Positions 9,011 to 17,256 of a stretch of DNA of 64,000 nucleotides are shown here, one piece after another; position 1 is the first letter of the stretch, and every line of letters begins with the position of its first letter. The DNA is from Anaerolineae bacterium. GTDB lineage: Bacteria; Chloroflexota; Anaerolineae; Aggregatilineales; UBA2796. The position numbers were made by a program, and so were the translations under genes. Under the pieces are notes generated by a model. The model did not search any database, was not told where the DNA came from, and saw nothing but the letters and a program-made list of their open reading frames with translations. The stretch covers positions 1 to 64,000 of the forward strand of contig JAHBVJ010000024.1 of NCBI GenBank assembly GCA_019637615.1, read 5' to 3'.

Positions 9011-10435
9011 TTATACCGTCACCGACTCACCGAGCATTGTACGCACATCCGTCACGCAGCCATTGACCGCGCTGGCGACCGCCGTCAGCGGGCTGGCGAG
9101 GAAGGTGCGTCCGCCCTTGCCCTGCCGACCTTCAAAGTTGCGGTTGCTAGTGCTGACCGCGTACTGACCGGGCGACAGTTGATCGCCGTTCATCGCGATG
9201 CACATGCTGCAACCAGCCTCGCGCCATTCCGCACCGGCTTCCTTGAAAATCTTGTCCAAGCCCTCGGCCTCGGCCTGCTTCTTCACCTGCTGTGATCCCG
9301 GCACGACCATCATGCGTACATTGGGGTCAACTTTGCGTCCCTTGATCAACGCCGCGCCCGTGCGCAGATCGGTGATACGCGAATTCGTGCAGCTTCCGAG
9401 GAATACCACGTCCACCTTATGACCGAGGATCGGCTCGTTCGGCGTCAAGCCCATGTAATTCAGCGCCTTGATCATTGACTCCCGCTGGCTGATGTCACTC
9501 AACGCCGCCGGATCAGGAATGCGGCTGGTGATCGGCATCCCCATGCCCGGATTCGTGCCGTAAGTGATCATCGGCACGAGTTCGTCGGCGTTCAGCGTCA
9601 CCGTCGTGTCATACGTCGCACCCTCATCAGTTGGCAGCTTGCGCCACGCCTCGACTGCCGCGTCCCACGCCGCGCCCTTCGGCGCATACGGACGACCCGC
9701 TACGTAATTGAAGGTCGTCTCGTCCGGCGCGATCATCCCTGCGCGTGCGCCGCCTTCGATGCTCATGTTGCAGATCGTCATGCGCTCTTCCATCGTCAGC
9801 GCACGGATCGCCTCGCCGCCATATTCCAGTACGTAGCCCGTACCGCCGCCCACGCCGATCTTGGCGATCAGCGCCAAGATGATGTCCTTGGCGGAAACGC
9901 CTTTTTGCAAGCGCCCGTTGATCTTCACTTCCATCGTTTGCGGTTTGTTTTGCAGCAGGCACTGCGTCGCCAGCACATGTCCGACTTCGCTCGTGCCGAT
10001 CCCGAACGCCAGCGCCCCGAACGCGCCGTGCGTGCTGGTATGGCTGTCGCCGCACACAATCGTCATCCCCGGCTGCGTCAAGCCTTGCTCTGGCCCGATG
10101 ACATGAACAATTCCTTGCTTGTCATTGCCAAGCGCGTACAACGGAATCCCGAAATCAGCGCAGTTCTTCTTGAGCTGTTCCAACTGTGCCGCTGCCATCG
10201 CATCCGCAATCGGCACATCCAGCGGTGTAGTCGGCGTGCTGTGATCCATCGTCGCGAAGGTGTGATCAGGACGGCGCACCTTCAAGCCTTTCTCGCGCAA
10301 CGTCGAGAAGGCTTGTGGCGAGGTCACTTCATGCACGAGATGCAGATCGATATACAACACGGCGGGGCCGTCTGCTGTCTGCGGCGTGACGACGTGCTGA
10401 TCCCATATTTTTTCAAAGAGTGTCTTCGGTGCCAT
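9011..10435 (-). CDS. leuC: 3-isopropylmalate dehydratase large subunit
   Basis: This is the aconitase-type catalytic subunit of isopropylmalate isomerase, with a [4Fe-4S] cluster. Iron-sulfur ligands are the Cys in FLGSCTNSR and the two in GCSMCIAMNGD. CGDSHTSTHGAFGALAFGIGTSEV is also clear. Length is 474 residues from the ATG at 10435 (MAPKTLFEKIWD). An in-frame TTG 12 bp upstream overlaps the ribosome site TTGAGG and is rejected as the start. LeuD follows immediately. Confidence 0.96.
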   Translation of the reverse strand: MAPKTLFEKIWDQHVVTPQTADGPAVLYIDLHLVHEVTSPQAFSTLREKGLKVRRPDHTFATMDHSTPTTPLDVPIADAMAAAQLEQLKKNCADFGIPLYALGNDKQGIVHVIGPEQGLTQPGMTIVCGDSHTSTHGAFGALAFGIGTSEVGHVLATQCLLQNKPQTMEVKINGRLQKGVSAKDIILALIAKIGVGGGTGYVLEYGGEAIRALTMEERMTICNMSIEGGARAGMIAPDETTFNYVAGRPYAPKGAAWDAAVEAWRKLPTDEGATYDTTVTLNADELVPMITYGTNPGMGMPITSRIPDPAALSDISQRESMIKALNYMGLTPNEPILGHKVDVVFLGSCTNSRITDLRTGAALIKGRKVDPNVRMMVVPGSQQVKKQAEAEGLDKIFKEAGAEWREAGCSMCIAMNGDQLSPGQYAVSTSNRNFEGRQGKGGRTFLASPLTAVASAVNGCVTDVRTMLGESVTV

Positions 10436-10589
10436 ATCCAGCCTCAATTTCCATTGTGATTTTGGTCGTCATGATACAACTGTTAAGCAGGGCGGACAAT
10501 GGTACTGTTACTACCAGCCAAGACCACATTATCGTTAACCTCAGTGTGCGAATAGATAACAAGACAATTCGGCGCGATGGAAATACACG

Positions 10590-10898
10590 ATGAATAGCCA
10601 AGATGTAGTCGTTTTTGCGGTAGTTACCTTTGGCATGGGCATCGGGTTTCTGATCTCTGGCATCTTCATGGCGATCAACAAACGGATGCCGATCACACAT
10701 CATGTGCAGGGATTCGAAATGCGGGAAGGTGCCTCCGCGCAGAGACTCGCCGTCATGATGATTGCGGGCGGTCTCTGCCAACTGATCGCAACGCTGCTCA
10801 CGTTTTCTGATCTCAAGTGGGCGATATTTTTGTCATCCATCGGTGGTGTATTGTCGATGATGGTGTTGGGACTCAGCATGAGGAGACGCTTCGAATAA
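10590..10898 (+). CDS. Small membrane protein of unknown function
   Basis: The 102-residue protein has three hydrophobic segments (about residues 6-28, 52-70 and 76-96) with a short polar loop after the first. It ends in a basic MRRRFE tail. No family is recognised. It precedes ligA by 138 bp and diverges from leuC, so it likely has its own promoter. Confidence 0.5.
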   Translation: MNSQDVVVFAVVTFGMGIGFLISGIFMAINKRMPITHHVQGFEMREGASAQRLAVMMIAGGLCQLIATLLTFSDLKWAIFLSSIGGVLSMMVLGLSMRRRFE

Positions 10899-10974
10899 GC
10901 CTCGGTGTGACGTTACTTGCCACAGGCCTTTGCTAAAATAGAGTTGCACAATTCAATCGTTATATACTTCCATC

Positions 10975-11014
10975 GGGACTTCATTCTCTCAGCCTGACAC
11001 GTTCGTGTCGGGCG
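10975..11014 (+). repeat. Structured repeat, copy 1, in the ligA leader
   Basis: GGGACTTCATTCTCTCA is followed by a hairpin with arms GCCTGACACG and CGTGTCGGGC (10 bp, one G-T pair). The same module occurs at 21044-21083 with compensating changes in the stem. It sits 7 bp before the ligA ribosome site. Confidence 0.7.
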
Positions 11015-11036
11015 CTTATTTGAGGAGCGTCCGTAT

Positions 11037-13109
11037 ATGACTGACCAGCCCGCCCAACTCACCGATCAGGCTGAACTCGAAGCACTATCCAAACGTGCTA
11101 TCGATCTGCGCGAACAGATTCGCTTCCACAACTACCGCTATTCCGTGCTGAGTTCGCCCCTCATCACGGACGCCGAATATGATGCCCTGTTCGATGAATT
11201 GGACGCTATTGAAAAAGCGCACCCCGAACTCGTCACACCCGATTCGCCCACGCAGCGCGTCGGCAGTGATCTCGATGAGCGCTTACCGAAAGTCACCCAC
11301 CCTGAGCCAACACTGAGTCTAGGCAAAGCCTACACGCTCGATGAAATCCGCGCATGGAAAGATCGCATCGTTAAGACATTGGACACCACCGCCTCTCTCT
11401 CCTACGTGGTTGAGCCAAAATTCGACGGTCTGACCACCGTCCTTACCTACACCGATGGCGTCCTCACGCTCGGCGCGACGCGTGGCGATGGCTACGTGGG
11501 CGATGATGTCACCGCCAACACGCGCACCATCCGCACCGTGCCCTTGCGCATCCCCGTCAATCCCGATGGACCCACACCGCCGCACAAGCTTGTCATTCGC
11601 GGCGAAGTGGTCATGCACAAATCGGATTTCAAGGCCTTCCAAGAGAAAATGCGCGAAGGCGGTGATGAAACCCGCTATGTCAACGCCCGCAACACCGCCA
11701 GCGGCGCGCTCAAACAGCTCGACGCTCGCATCACCGCCTCCCGCCCGCTCACCATGTACGCCTTCGGCATCGTGGACACCGACGATCCGCAGGCCGTCCC
11801 GCGCAGTCAATGGGAAACGCTGAATTATTTGCAAGCGCTCGGTTTTCTGACCAGTAAAGATGTTAAGCGCTTCACCGACATGGAAGACATGCTGACCTAC
11901 ATCAAAGACTTCGAGAACAAGCGCCACTCGCTCGATTTCGAGATCGATGGCCTCGTGGTCAAGCTGGACGATCTCCCCACCTATGACGCCCTCGGCGTGG
12001 TGGGCAAAAATCCACGCGGGGCAATCGCCTACAAATTCCCGCCGGAAATAGTCTCCACCAAGCTGATCGCGGTCTCGGTCAATGTCGGACGGACGGGGGT
12101 GCTCGTGCCAGCGGCGGAACTCGAACCGATCTTCGTCAGCGGCGCGACCATCCGCCAAGCCACGCTCAACAATTTTGATGATGTCAAGCGCAAGGATGTC
12201 CGCGTCGGGGATCGCGTCATGCTCAAGCGCGCGGGCGAAGTGATCCCGTTTGTGATCGGCCCCGTCGTCGCGGCGCGCACGGGCGAAGAAATCGAGATCG
12301 TCCCCCCCACCGAATGCCCCTTCTGCCATCATCCCACCATTCGGCGCGAAGGTGAGGTTGCGTTGTATTGCAGCAACGACGAATGCCCGGAACGCGTCGC
12401 CCGTTCCATCGAGTATTTCGTCGGGCGCGGGCAGATGGACATCGACGGCCTTGGCATGAAGGGCGTCCGTCAGTTGATCGAGAAAGGGCTGATCAAGGAT
12501 GAGGCCGACTTGTTTGCGCTGACCAAAGAGCAGCTAGAACCGCTTGAAGGCTACGCCGAAACCAAGATTCAGAATCTGCTCAAGAACTTGGAGGCCGCTA
12601 AACAGCGCCCGCTGGATCGCCTGATCGTGTCGCTCGGCATCCCCGGCATCGGCACGACGGTAGCCAAGCTGCTCGTCAAGTATTTCGTCTCATTGGATGC
12701 GCTGCGCAAGACGACGGTCGAAGAATTGGACGCCATCCCCAGCATCGGCCCTTCCACCGCTGAAACCATCGTGGAGTGGTTCACCAAACCGCATAACGGC
12801 CGCTTCGTGGATAAGCTGATCGCGGCGGGACTGCGCACCGACTCGGATCAGTTTGCCGCGCCGAAGTCAACGCTGTTTGACGGCATGACCTTCGTGCTGA
12901 CGGGGACACTGCCCAGCATGACTCGTGATGAAGCCGCCGCCCTCATCGAAGCCAACGGCGGCAAGGTCAGCGGTTCGGTCAGCAAAAAGACCAGCTATGT
13001 CGTGGCGGGTGACTCGGCGGGCAGTAAACTCGATAAAGCCCGCGAACTCAACGTCAAAATCCTCGATCAAGCTGGCTTGCTGGCGCTCCTCGAAAACCAG
13101 CAGAGCTAA
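11037..13109 (+). CDS. ligA: NAD-dependent DNA ligase
   Basis: LigA seals nicks in DNA using NAD and is essential for replication. The 690 residues show, in order: the N-terminal Ia domain (HNYRYSVLSSPLITDAEYDALF); the adenylation site KFDG with the nucleophile Lys at about 128; the OB fold; a Cys4 zinc finger (CPFCHH to CSNDEC); helix-hairpin-helix repeats (SLGIPGIGTTVAK, IPSIGPSTAETI); and a C-terminal BRCT domain (GMTFVLTGTLPSMTRDEA). The ATG follows GAGGAG with a 9-bp gap. The leader contains the structured repeat at 10975-11014. Confidence 0.97.
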   Translation: MTDQPAQLTDQAELEALSKRAIDLREQIRFHNYRYSVLSSPLITDAEYDALFDELDAIEKAHPELVTPDSPTQRVGSDLDERLPKVTHPEPTLSLGKAYTLDEIRAWKDRIVKTLDTTASLSYVVEPKFDGLTTVLTYTDGVLTLGATRGDGYVGDDVTANTRTIRTVPLRIPVNPDGPTPPHKLVIRGEVVMHKSDFKAFQEKMREGGDETRYVNARNTASGALKQLDARITASRPLTMYAFGIVDTDDPQAVPRSQWETLNYLQALGFLTSKDVKRFTDMEDMLTYIKDFENKRHSLDFEIDGLVVKLDDLPTYDALGVVGKNPRGAIAYKFPPEIVSTKLIAVSVNVGRTGVLVPAAELEPIFVSGATIRQATLNNFDDVKRKDVRVGDRVMLKRAGEVIPFVIGPVVAARTGEEIEIVPPTECPFCHHPTIRREGEVALYCSNDECPERVARSIEYFVGRGQMDIDGLGMKGVRQLIEKGLIKDEADLFALTKEQLEPLEGYAETKIQNLLKNLEAAKQRPLDRLIVSLGIPGIGTTVAKLLVKYFVSLDALRKTTVEELDAIPSIGPSTAETIVEWFTKPHNGRFVDKLIAAGLRTDSDQFAAPKSTLFDGMTFVLTGTLPSMTRDEAAALIEANGGKVSGSVSKKTSYVVAGDSAGSKLDKARELNVKILDQAGLLALLENQQS

Positions 13110-13128
13110 GATTACTAGTTGATAAAGC

Positions 13129-13165
13129 ACGTAGGCCAACACTATGCAACAATGTTGGCCTGCGT
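13129..13165. terminator. Bidirectional hairpin between ligA and the DUF3892 gene
   Basis: ACGTAGGCCAACA (13129-13141) pairs with TGTTGGCCTGCGT (13153-13165), a 13-bp stem with one mismatch, between two convergent genes. Confidence 0.6.
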
Positions 13166-13167
13166 AA

Positions 13168-13461
13168 TTACCCTACACACTCCATGAGACTGAGCAGGTT
13201 ATTAGGCTGATCACCGTCTGGCTGTGTTTTGAGATATTTGTAGCGATATTGACTGACAGCCACAACAACAGGGCTTTCTACACCCCTAACATTCACGTAA
13301 AAAGTCCAATCTCCTCGCTCAATGCCAGCAATTGCGGCTTCTTGTGTGAGACGCCACGAACTACCATCGGGATTTACCCCACCAATATGTGTTATACGTT
13401 CATGGGGGTTATACCGATCACTTTTGTTTACACAGCGAATTTGATGCCGAGTAGCCATCAT
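13168..13461 (-). CDS. DUF3892 domain protein
   Basis: The 97-residue protein matches the DUF3892 pattern end to end: IRCVNKSDRYNPHERITHIGG, then a WRLTQEAAIAGIE segment, and the C-terminal KTQPDGDQPNNLLSL. The family is small, widespread and of unknown function; it often occurs on plasmids and mobile islands. It diverges from the XRE gene, and two promoter-like repeats lie between them. GC is much lower than in the neighbouring genes, which suggests transfer. Two ATGs in tandem follow GAAAGG. Confidence 0.8.
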   Translation of the reverse strand: MMATRHQIRCVNKSDRYNPHERITHIGGVNPDGSSWRLTQEAAIAGIERGDWTFYVNVRGVESPVVVAVSQYRYKYLKTQPDGDQPNNLLSLMECVG

Positions 13462-13480
13462 ATACCTTTCTGTTGATAAC

Positions 13481-13547
13481 GTATAATGTGATAATGATTA
13501 CGCTGTCAACAGAATACAGTTTAGATCGAGTCAATTACGCTGTCAAC
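13481..13547. promoter_or_regulatory. Duplicated promoter/operator between DUF3892 and XRE genes
   Basis: ATTACGCTGTCAAC occurs twice as an exact direct repeat (13497-13510 and 13534-13547), 37 bp apart. On the minus strand each copy supplies a perfect TTGACA -35 box, with -10-like TTATAC (13486-13481) or TAAACT (13523-13518) 17 bp downstream, firing towards DUF3892. On the plus strand TATAAT at 13560-13565 could be the XRE -10. An XRE repressor binding the repeats would block both genes. Confidence 0.6.
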
Positions 13548-13595
13548 GTAATTTTACGTTATAATTTCGTTGCAAATCAGTTAGGGAAGTGAAAC

Positions 13596-13991
13596 ATGAA
13601 ATTTGAAGATCGTGCTCGTGAATTACGAAATATGAGGGGTCTGACCCTGAAAGATTTATCCACGGCTACGGGACTATCAATATCTTATTTGTCTGACATA
13701 GAGCGAGGGCGAACTATTCCAACTCTTTCCACGCTTGAAACACTGGCAAAAGCATTTGGTATCTCAATAACGGATTACCTTACCGGCGTTGATTTTGCAG
13801 GGGAACAAACACTAGATGGTCTTCCAGCTGGTCTAAAGGATTTGGTTGAGGACAAGGATTTTGAACAGGAAATCGACGAGCATTGGATTAACTTACTAAG
13901 TAAAATTGAACTAAGAGGAAGTCGTCCTCAGTCTAAACGTGAATGGCTCGAATTATATCTGCATCTAAGGAGGATATTTGGTGAAGGGTAG
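13596..13991 (+). CDS. XRE-family transcriptional regulator
   Basis: The 131-residue protein has an N-terminal HTH_3 domain (residues about 6-60: LRNMRGLTLKDLSTATGLSI and YLSDIERGRTIPTLSTL) that binds DNA, and a helical C-terminus of unknown role. It overlaps the downstream metallopeptidase gene by 11 bp. XRE regulators paired with ImmA/IrrE-type peptidases are a known switch: the peptidase cleaves or inactivates the repressor. AT-rich codon use sets the pair apart from ligA and the helicase genes on either side. Confidence 0.85.
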   Translation: MKFEDRARELRNMRGLTLKDLSTATGLSISYLSDIERGRTIPTLSTLETLAKAFGISITDYLTGVDFAGEQTLDGLPAGLKDLVEDKDFEQEIDEHWINLLSKIELRGSRPQSKREWLELYLHLRRIFGEG

Positions 13992-14841
13992 ACAGTTCGG
14001 AAGGATTAAGTCTGACAAAGAGCTAGAAGCATTGATTCGCAATAAAGTAATCGCTGAGCGGAGAAAGTTAAAAGAGAAAGATCTGGTGACAAAATCTTCG
14101 ATTGTTGAACATTATGGTCTTGAGCTAGATTTTTGTCCTTTAGGTGTAAGAGATGGTATGTTGGTAGATAACAAAAAAATAGTTCTGAATTCGCTATTAA
14201 GACAAGAGGAGCGCCTCAATTTTACCTTTTATCATGAATTGACACACTATTTCATCAATAGCGACGATGAGCTTCTATCGAATATTCACGAGTGTAGTGG
14301 AAATATTGATGAAACGATAGAAAAGCTATGCAACTGTGGAGCAGCAGAACTTCTTTTACCCAATGAGGAAATCTTGAATGCCATTACCGAACACGGATTT
14401 ACTGTTACACTACTTCCCAGTTTTTGTGGTGAATATTCTGTATCTTCCATTGCTGCGGGGATACAGATGGTGAGATGTGCTCTTCATAATTGTTATCTAG
14501 TAATTGCCAATCTGGTATCCATAGAATCAGATAGTATTCAAATGAGTTTTGAAAGACAGGAGAACGTTCCTCAATTTCAGCTAAGTGTTACATACAGCGC
14601 GTCCTCGTCAAATGCAAAATATAGGATAACCCGCACTACTCCAATTCCTCAAACTCATGCAATCTGGAAAGCGTATGCTGAACAAACTCATGTAATAGAA
14701 GAAAAATCTTATGTGCCATTCCGCAGTGGCAAAAAATTGCCAGCAAAATGTGATGCACTTTATTTTCGTGGACAAGTTATAGCAATTTTGAATGTGGATA
14801 ATATTATTGTTCTCAATCCCAATCAGCTACGCCTTTTATAA
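13981..14841 (+). CDS. ImmA/IrrE-family metallo-endopeptidase
   Basis: The HELTH zinc motif at about residues 85-89, in FYHELTHYFINSDDE, and a downstream E in CGAAELLLPNEEIL are typical of COG2856 (ImmA/IrrE) peptidases. The remaining 150 residues form a C-terminal domain I do not recognise. I choose the GTG at 13981, because AAGGAGGA lies 6 bp upstream; an in-frame TTG one codon earlier is too close. By family analogy it cleaves the partner XRE repressor upon a stress signal. What it derepresses here is probably DUF3892 and the operon itself. Confidence 0.8.
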   Translation: MKGRQFGRIKSDKELEALIRNKVIAERRKLKEKDLVTKSSIVEHYGLELDFCPLGVRDGMLVDNKKIVLNSLLRQEERLNFTFYHELTHYFINSDDELLSNIHECSGNIDETIEKLCNCGAAELLLPNEEILNAITEHGFTVTLLPSFCGEYSVSSIAAGIQMVRCALHNCYLVIANLVSIESDSIQMSFERQENVPQFQLSVTYSASSSNAKYRITRTTPIPQTHAIWKAYAEQTHVIEEKSYVPFRSGKKLPAKCDALYFRGQVIAILNVDNIIVLNPNQLRLL

Positions 14842-14928
14842 TTCATTGCACTTAGTCTTCAGCTTATTGCGCGTAGTCAATCCGATAGAGCATTCCAAGG
14901 CGTTGATGCTATTTCCATATCGTAATCA

Positions 14929-14964
14929 ACATCTACCGCATCTCGATTTGCCAGCGGTAGATGT
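14929..14964. terminator. Hairpin between convergent genes
   Basis: ACATCTACCGC (14929-14939) and GCGGTAGATGT (14954-14964) make an 11-bp perfect stem, between the ImmA-type gene and the UvrD-like gene. It probably ends both transcripts. Confidence 0.55.
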
Positions 14965-14985
14965 TGTCTTCATCGGGTGCTTTCC

Positions 14986-17256
14986 TTACCCGCCGCGTAG
15001 TTTGCTCACGTACTCTGCCAGCGCCACCAGCGGCAGCGCGGGATAGCTCGGCGTTTTGCCCTTACCCGTATTCCACGTCACGATCAATTCGCGTTTGGCG
15101 CGCGTGATGCCCACGTATAGCAGCCGCAAGCGTTCTGCCACGAAATCGATCCGCGATTGCGCCGTCGCCTCACCTTCGATGTAGCGCGCGCCGCCGATCA
15201 GCGACTCCAATTGTGCCAAGCCTTCCGCTTCAAGGTTCAGGTTCGGGCGCAAGAACCATTTCTCGCTGTAATAGCGATCAAACGGCTGCAAGCTGGGGAA
15301 GCTGTAGTTGTTGACCGCCAGCAGATAAACCCGATCCCACTCCAAGCCTTTCGCCGCGTGCATGGTCGCGATGGTCACCTGTCCCGGCGTCGGTTTGTAG
15401 CCCTGTTCGGCGTCGTCAAAGCCGAGGAAGCGCCGTTCGTTCTGGCTGATCGTGCGCAGTTCTTCCGCGAACTGGGGCAAGCGCCAGTCGGGGTTCTCGT
15501 TGGCAATGCCCCGTAGCAACTGCGCGATCTTGTAATTCAGCGCGATCTCGGTGGCCTTGGTGAACAGGTCTTGTCCGACGGTCAGCACCAGTTGATCGAT
15601 GGGCAGGGTCGTCGCGTCCAACCAGCGCTTGACCGTCTGGCGGAAATGCTCCACATCATCCAGCAGATCAGCCGCGTCCGATTTCAGATGGATCACGTCG
15701 AACGCGAACGTCCCCGCCGACGGGAACAGGAACGCTTCCAACGTGCGGATGTCAGCCAAGCCGCCGATTACGTCTTCCAGCATGGCGGATGAGGCATCCG
15801 TTTTGCCCAGATGTGAATGCCACCACACATCGCGGTATAACTCTACCAATTTACTGGCATCCATCGGCGCGGCAAGGTACACCATCACATGCCGCAGTGC
15901 TTCCGCCGTATCACGCGTGGCCGTCGTGCTGCGCAGCAATTCCTCATAATCCACGCTGCGGGCGCGCAGTAACTCGGTCAGCTTGAACCCGCGATTGTTA
16001 TCCGGCACCAGCACCGCGCACGTTTTGTCGGGATTGTTCGGCAGCCATTTTTCCAGCGACCGCGCCACCAGATCGAGTTCCCTGTCCGGCGAAATCTCCT
16101 TCCCCGGCTCGTAATATACTGTCACCACGGCCTCTTCAGCGGGCGGGTTCGCTTGCACATCGCCCGTATCCGTGGGCTGGATGTCTTGCGTCAAGAATGC
16201 CGTGCGCAGATCGGGCGCGGGATGTGCCTCGGCCCAATGGATCAGCGCGTTGGCGGCGTCGATGATCGGCTGCGCGGATCGTCCGGCTTCCGCCAGCGTG
16301 TACGGCGTCACGCCGGTCTCATCGAGGAACGCGCGTAAATACTTCGGGTTCGCCGTCGTGAAGGTCGTGTTGATCGCCTGATTCGGATCGCCTACGCGCA
16401 CCCAGTTCTTGCCGCTGGACAGCAGGCGCAGCATATTCTCTTGCAGCAGACTGCTGTCCTGTGCCTCATCTTCGAGGATGTAAGGCCAGCGCTTGCGCAG
16501 CCGCTTCAAGAAATCCTTATCGTTATCCAGCGCCACCAGCGCCAACCGCACGAGGTCATCGAAATCCACCGCGCCGCGATACGCGAGACTGCGCGAATAT
16601 GCCTCGTACACGTCGATCCCGAATACCGCCAGCGGCAGATCAAGCCCGTGTATTTTCTTCTGCGCACTTGCCAGCGCTTCCCGCAGCATGGCGGGCGTCT
16701 GCAAGCGATCCTTGGCTTGGCGGATGAAGCTGCTGGCGACGCTGAACGCCAATTCCGGCAGCTCGTTGCGCCGCACTTTGGTGATCTGCGCCTCTTGCGC
16801 CTCGATCTCTGGATCGATGTACGGCATCAGCAGATCGTCGCCCGACGCCCGCAGCCACGCATCCACCGCGCTGCGCAGAATATCGGATGACACGCGCTCA
16901 TCGATGATCTTGAAATCGTCCGCCAGCCCCACCAGCGCCGGACGTTCGCGCACGATGTCATGCGCCAGCCCGTGCAGCGTCCGCACGCGGTAACCGACGT
17001 AGGGCAGTAAGCCGCGCTGCTGCTGTAAAATGTCCGCGATGCGCGCCTTGATCGTGTTGACGGCGGAGTTGGAGAAGGTGACGATCAAGACTTCCTGTTC
17101 ATCTTTGACGTGCTTGCTCGTCACGCGGGCGACCAGCTTGGCGGCGAGGTGCGAGAGTGTGAAGGTCTTGCCCGCCCCCGGCACCGCCGACACCGCCATT
17201 TTGCCTTTGCTATAGTCCAGAATCTGTTGTTGGCTCGGACGGAATTGTGTGCTCAT
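14986..17256 (-). CDS. UvrD/PcrA-type superfamily 1 DNA helicase
   Basis: The 756-residue helicase shows SF1A motifs in order: Walker A GAGKTF (in AVPGAGKTFTLSHLAAKL), Ia LIVTFSNSAVNTIKARI, II EDEAQDSS, III-like WVRVGDPNQAI, V TIATMHAAKGLEWDRVYLLAV and VI RLLYVGITRAKRELIVTW. No nuclease domain is appended, unlike AddA or RecB. It unwinds DNA 3' to 5' during repair or recombination. Its ATG overlaps the stop of the upstream helicase-like gene by 4 bp (ATGA), so the two are translationally coupled and probably form a heterodimer. Confidence 0.9.
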   Translation of the reverse strand: MSTQFRPSQQQILDYSKGKMAVSAVPGAGKTFTLSHLAAKLVARVTSKHVKDEQEVLIVTFSNSAVNTIKARIADILQQQRGLLPYVGYRVRTLHGLAHDIVRERPALVGLADDFKIIDERVSSDILRSAVDAWLRASGDDLLMPYIDPEIEAQEAQITKVRRNELPELAFSVASSFIRQAKDRLQTPAMLREALASAQKKIHGLDLPLAVFGIDVYEAYSRSLAYRGAVDFDDLVRLALVALDNDKDFLKRLRKRWPYILEDEAQDSSLLQENMLRLLSSGKNWVRVGDPNQAINTTFTTANPKYLRAFLDETGVTPYTLAEAGRSAQPIIDAANALIHWAEAHPAPDLRTAFLTQDIQPTDTGDVQANPPAEEAVVTVYYEPGKEISPDRELDLVARSLEKWLPNNPDKTCAVLVPDNNRGFKLTELLRARSVDYEELLRSTTATRDTAEALRHVMVYLAAPMDASKLVELYRDVWWHSHLGKTDASSAMLEDVIGGLADIRTLEAFLFPSAGTFAFDVIHLKSDAADLLDDVEHFRQTVKRWLDATTLPIDQLVLTVGQDLFTKATEIALNYKIAQLLRGIANENPDWRLPQFAEELRTISQNERRFLGFDDAEQGYKPTPGQVTIATMHAAKGLEWDRVYLLAVNNYSFPSLQPFDRYYSEKWFLRPNLNLEAEGLAQLESLIGGARYIEGEATAQSRIDFVAERLRLLYVGITRAKRELIVTWNTGKGKTPSYPALPLVALAEYVSKLRGG

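Noticed and set aside
11319..12332. Long minus-strand frame opposite ligA
   Set aside because: Shadow of the GC-rich ligA codons; composition is His/Asp/Arg-rich nonsense and ligA is certain.
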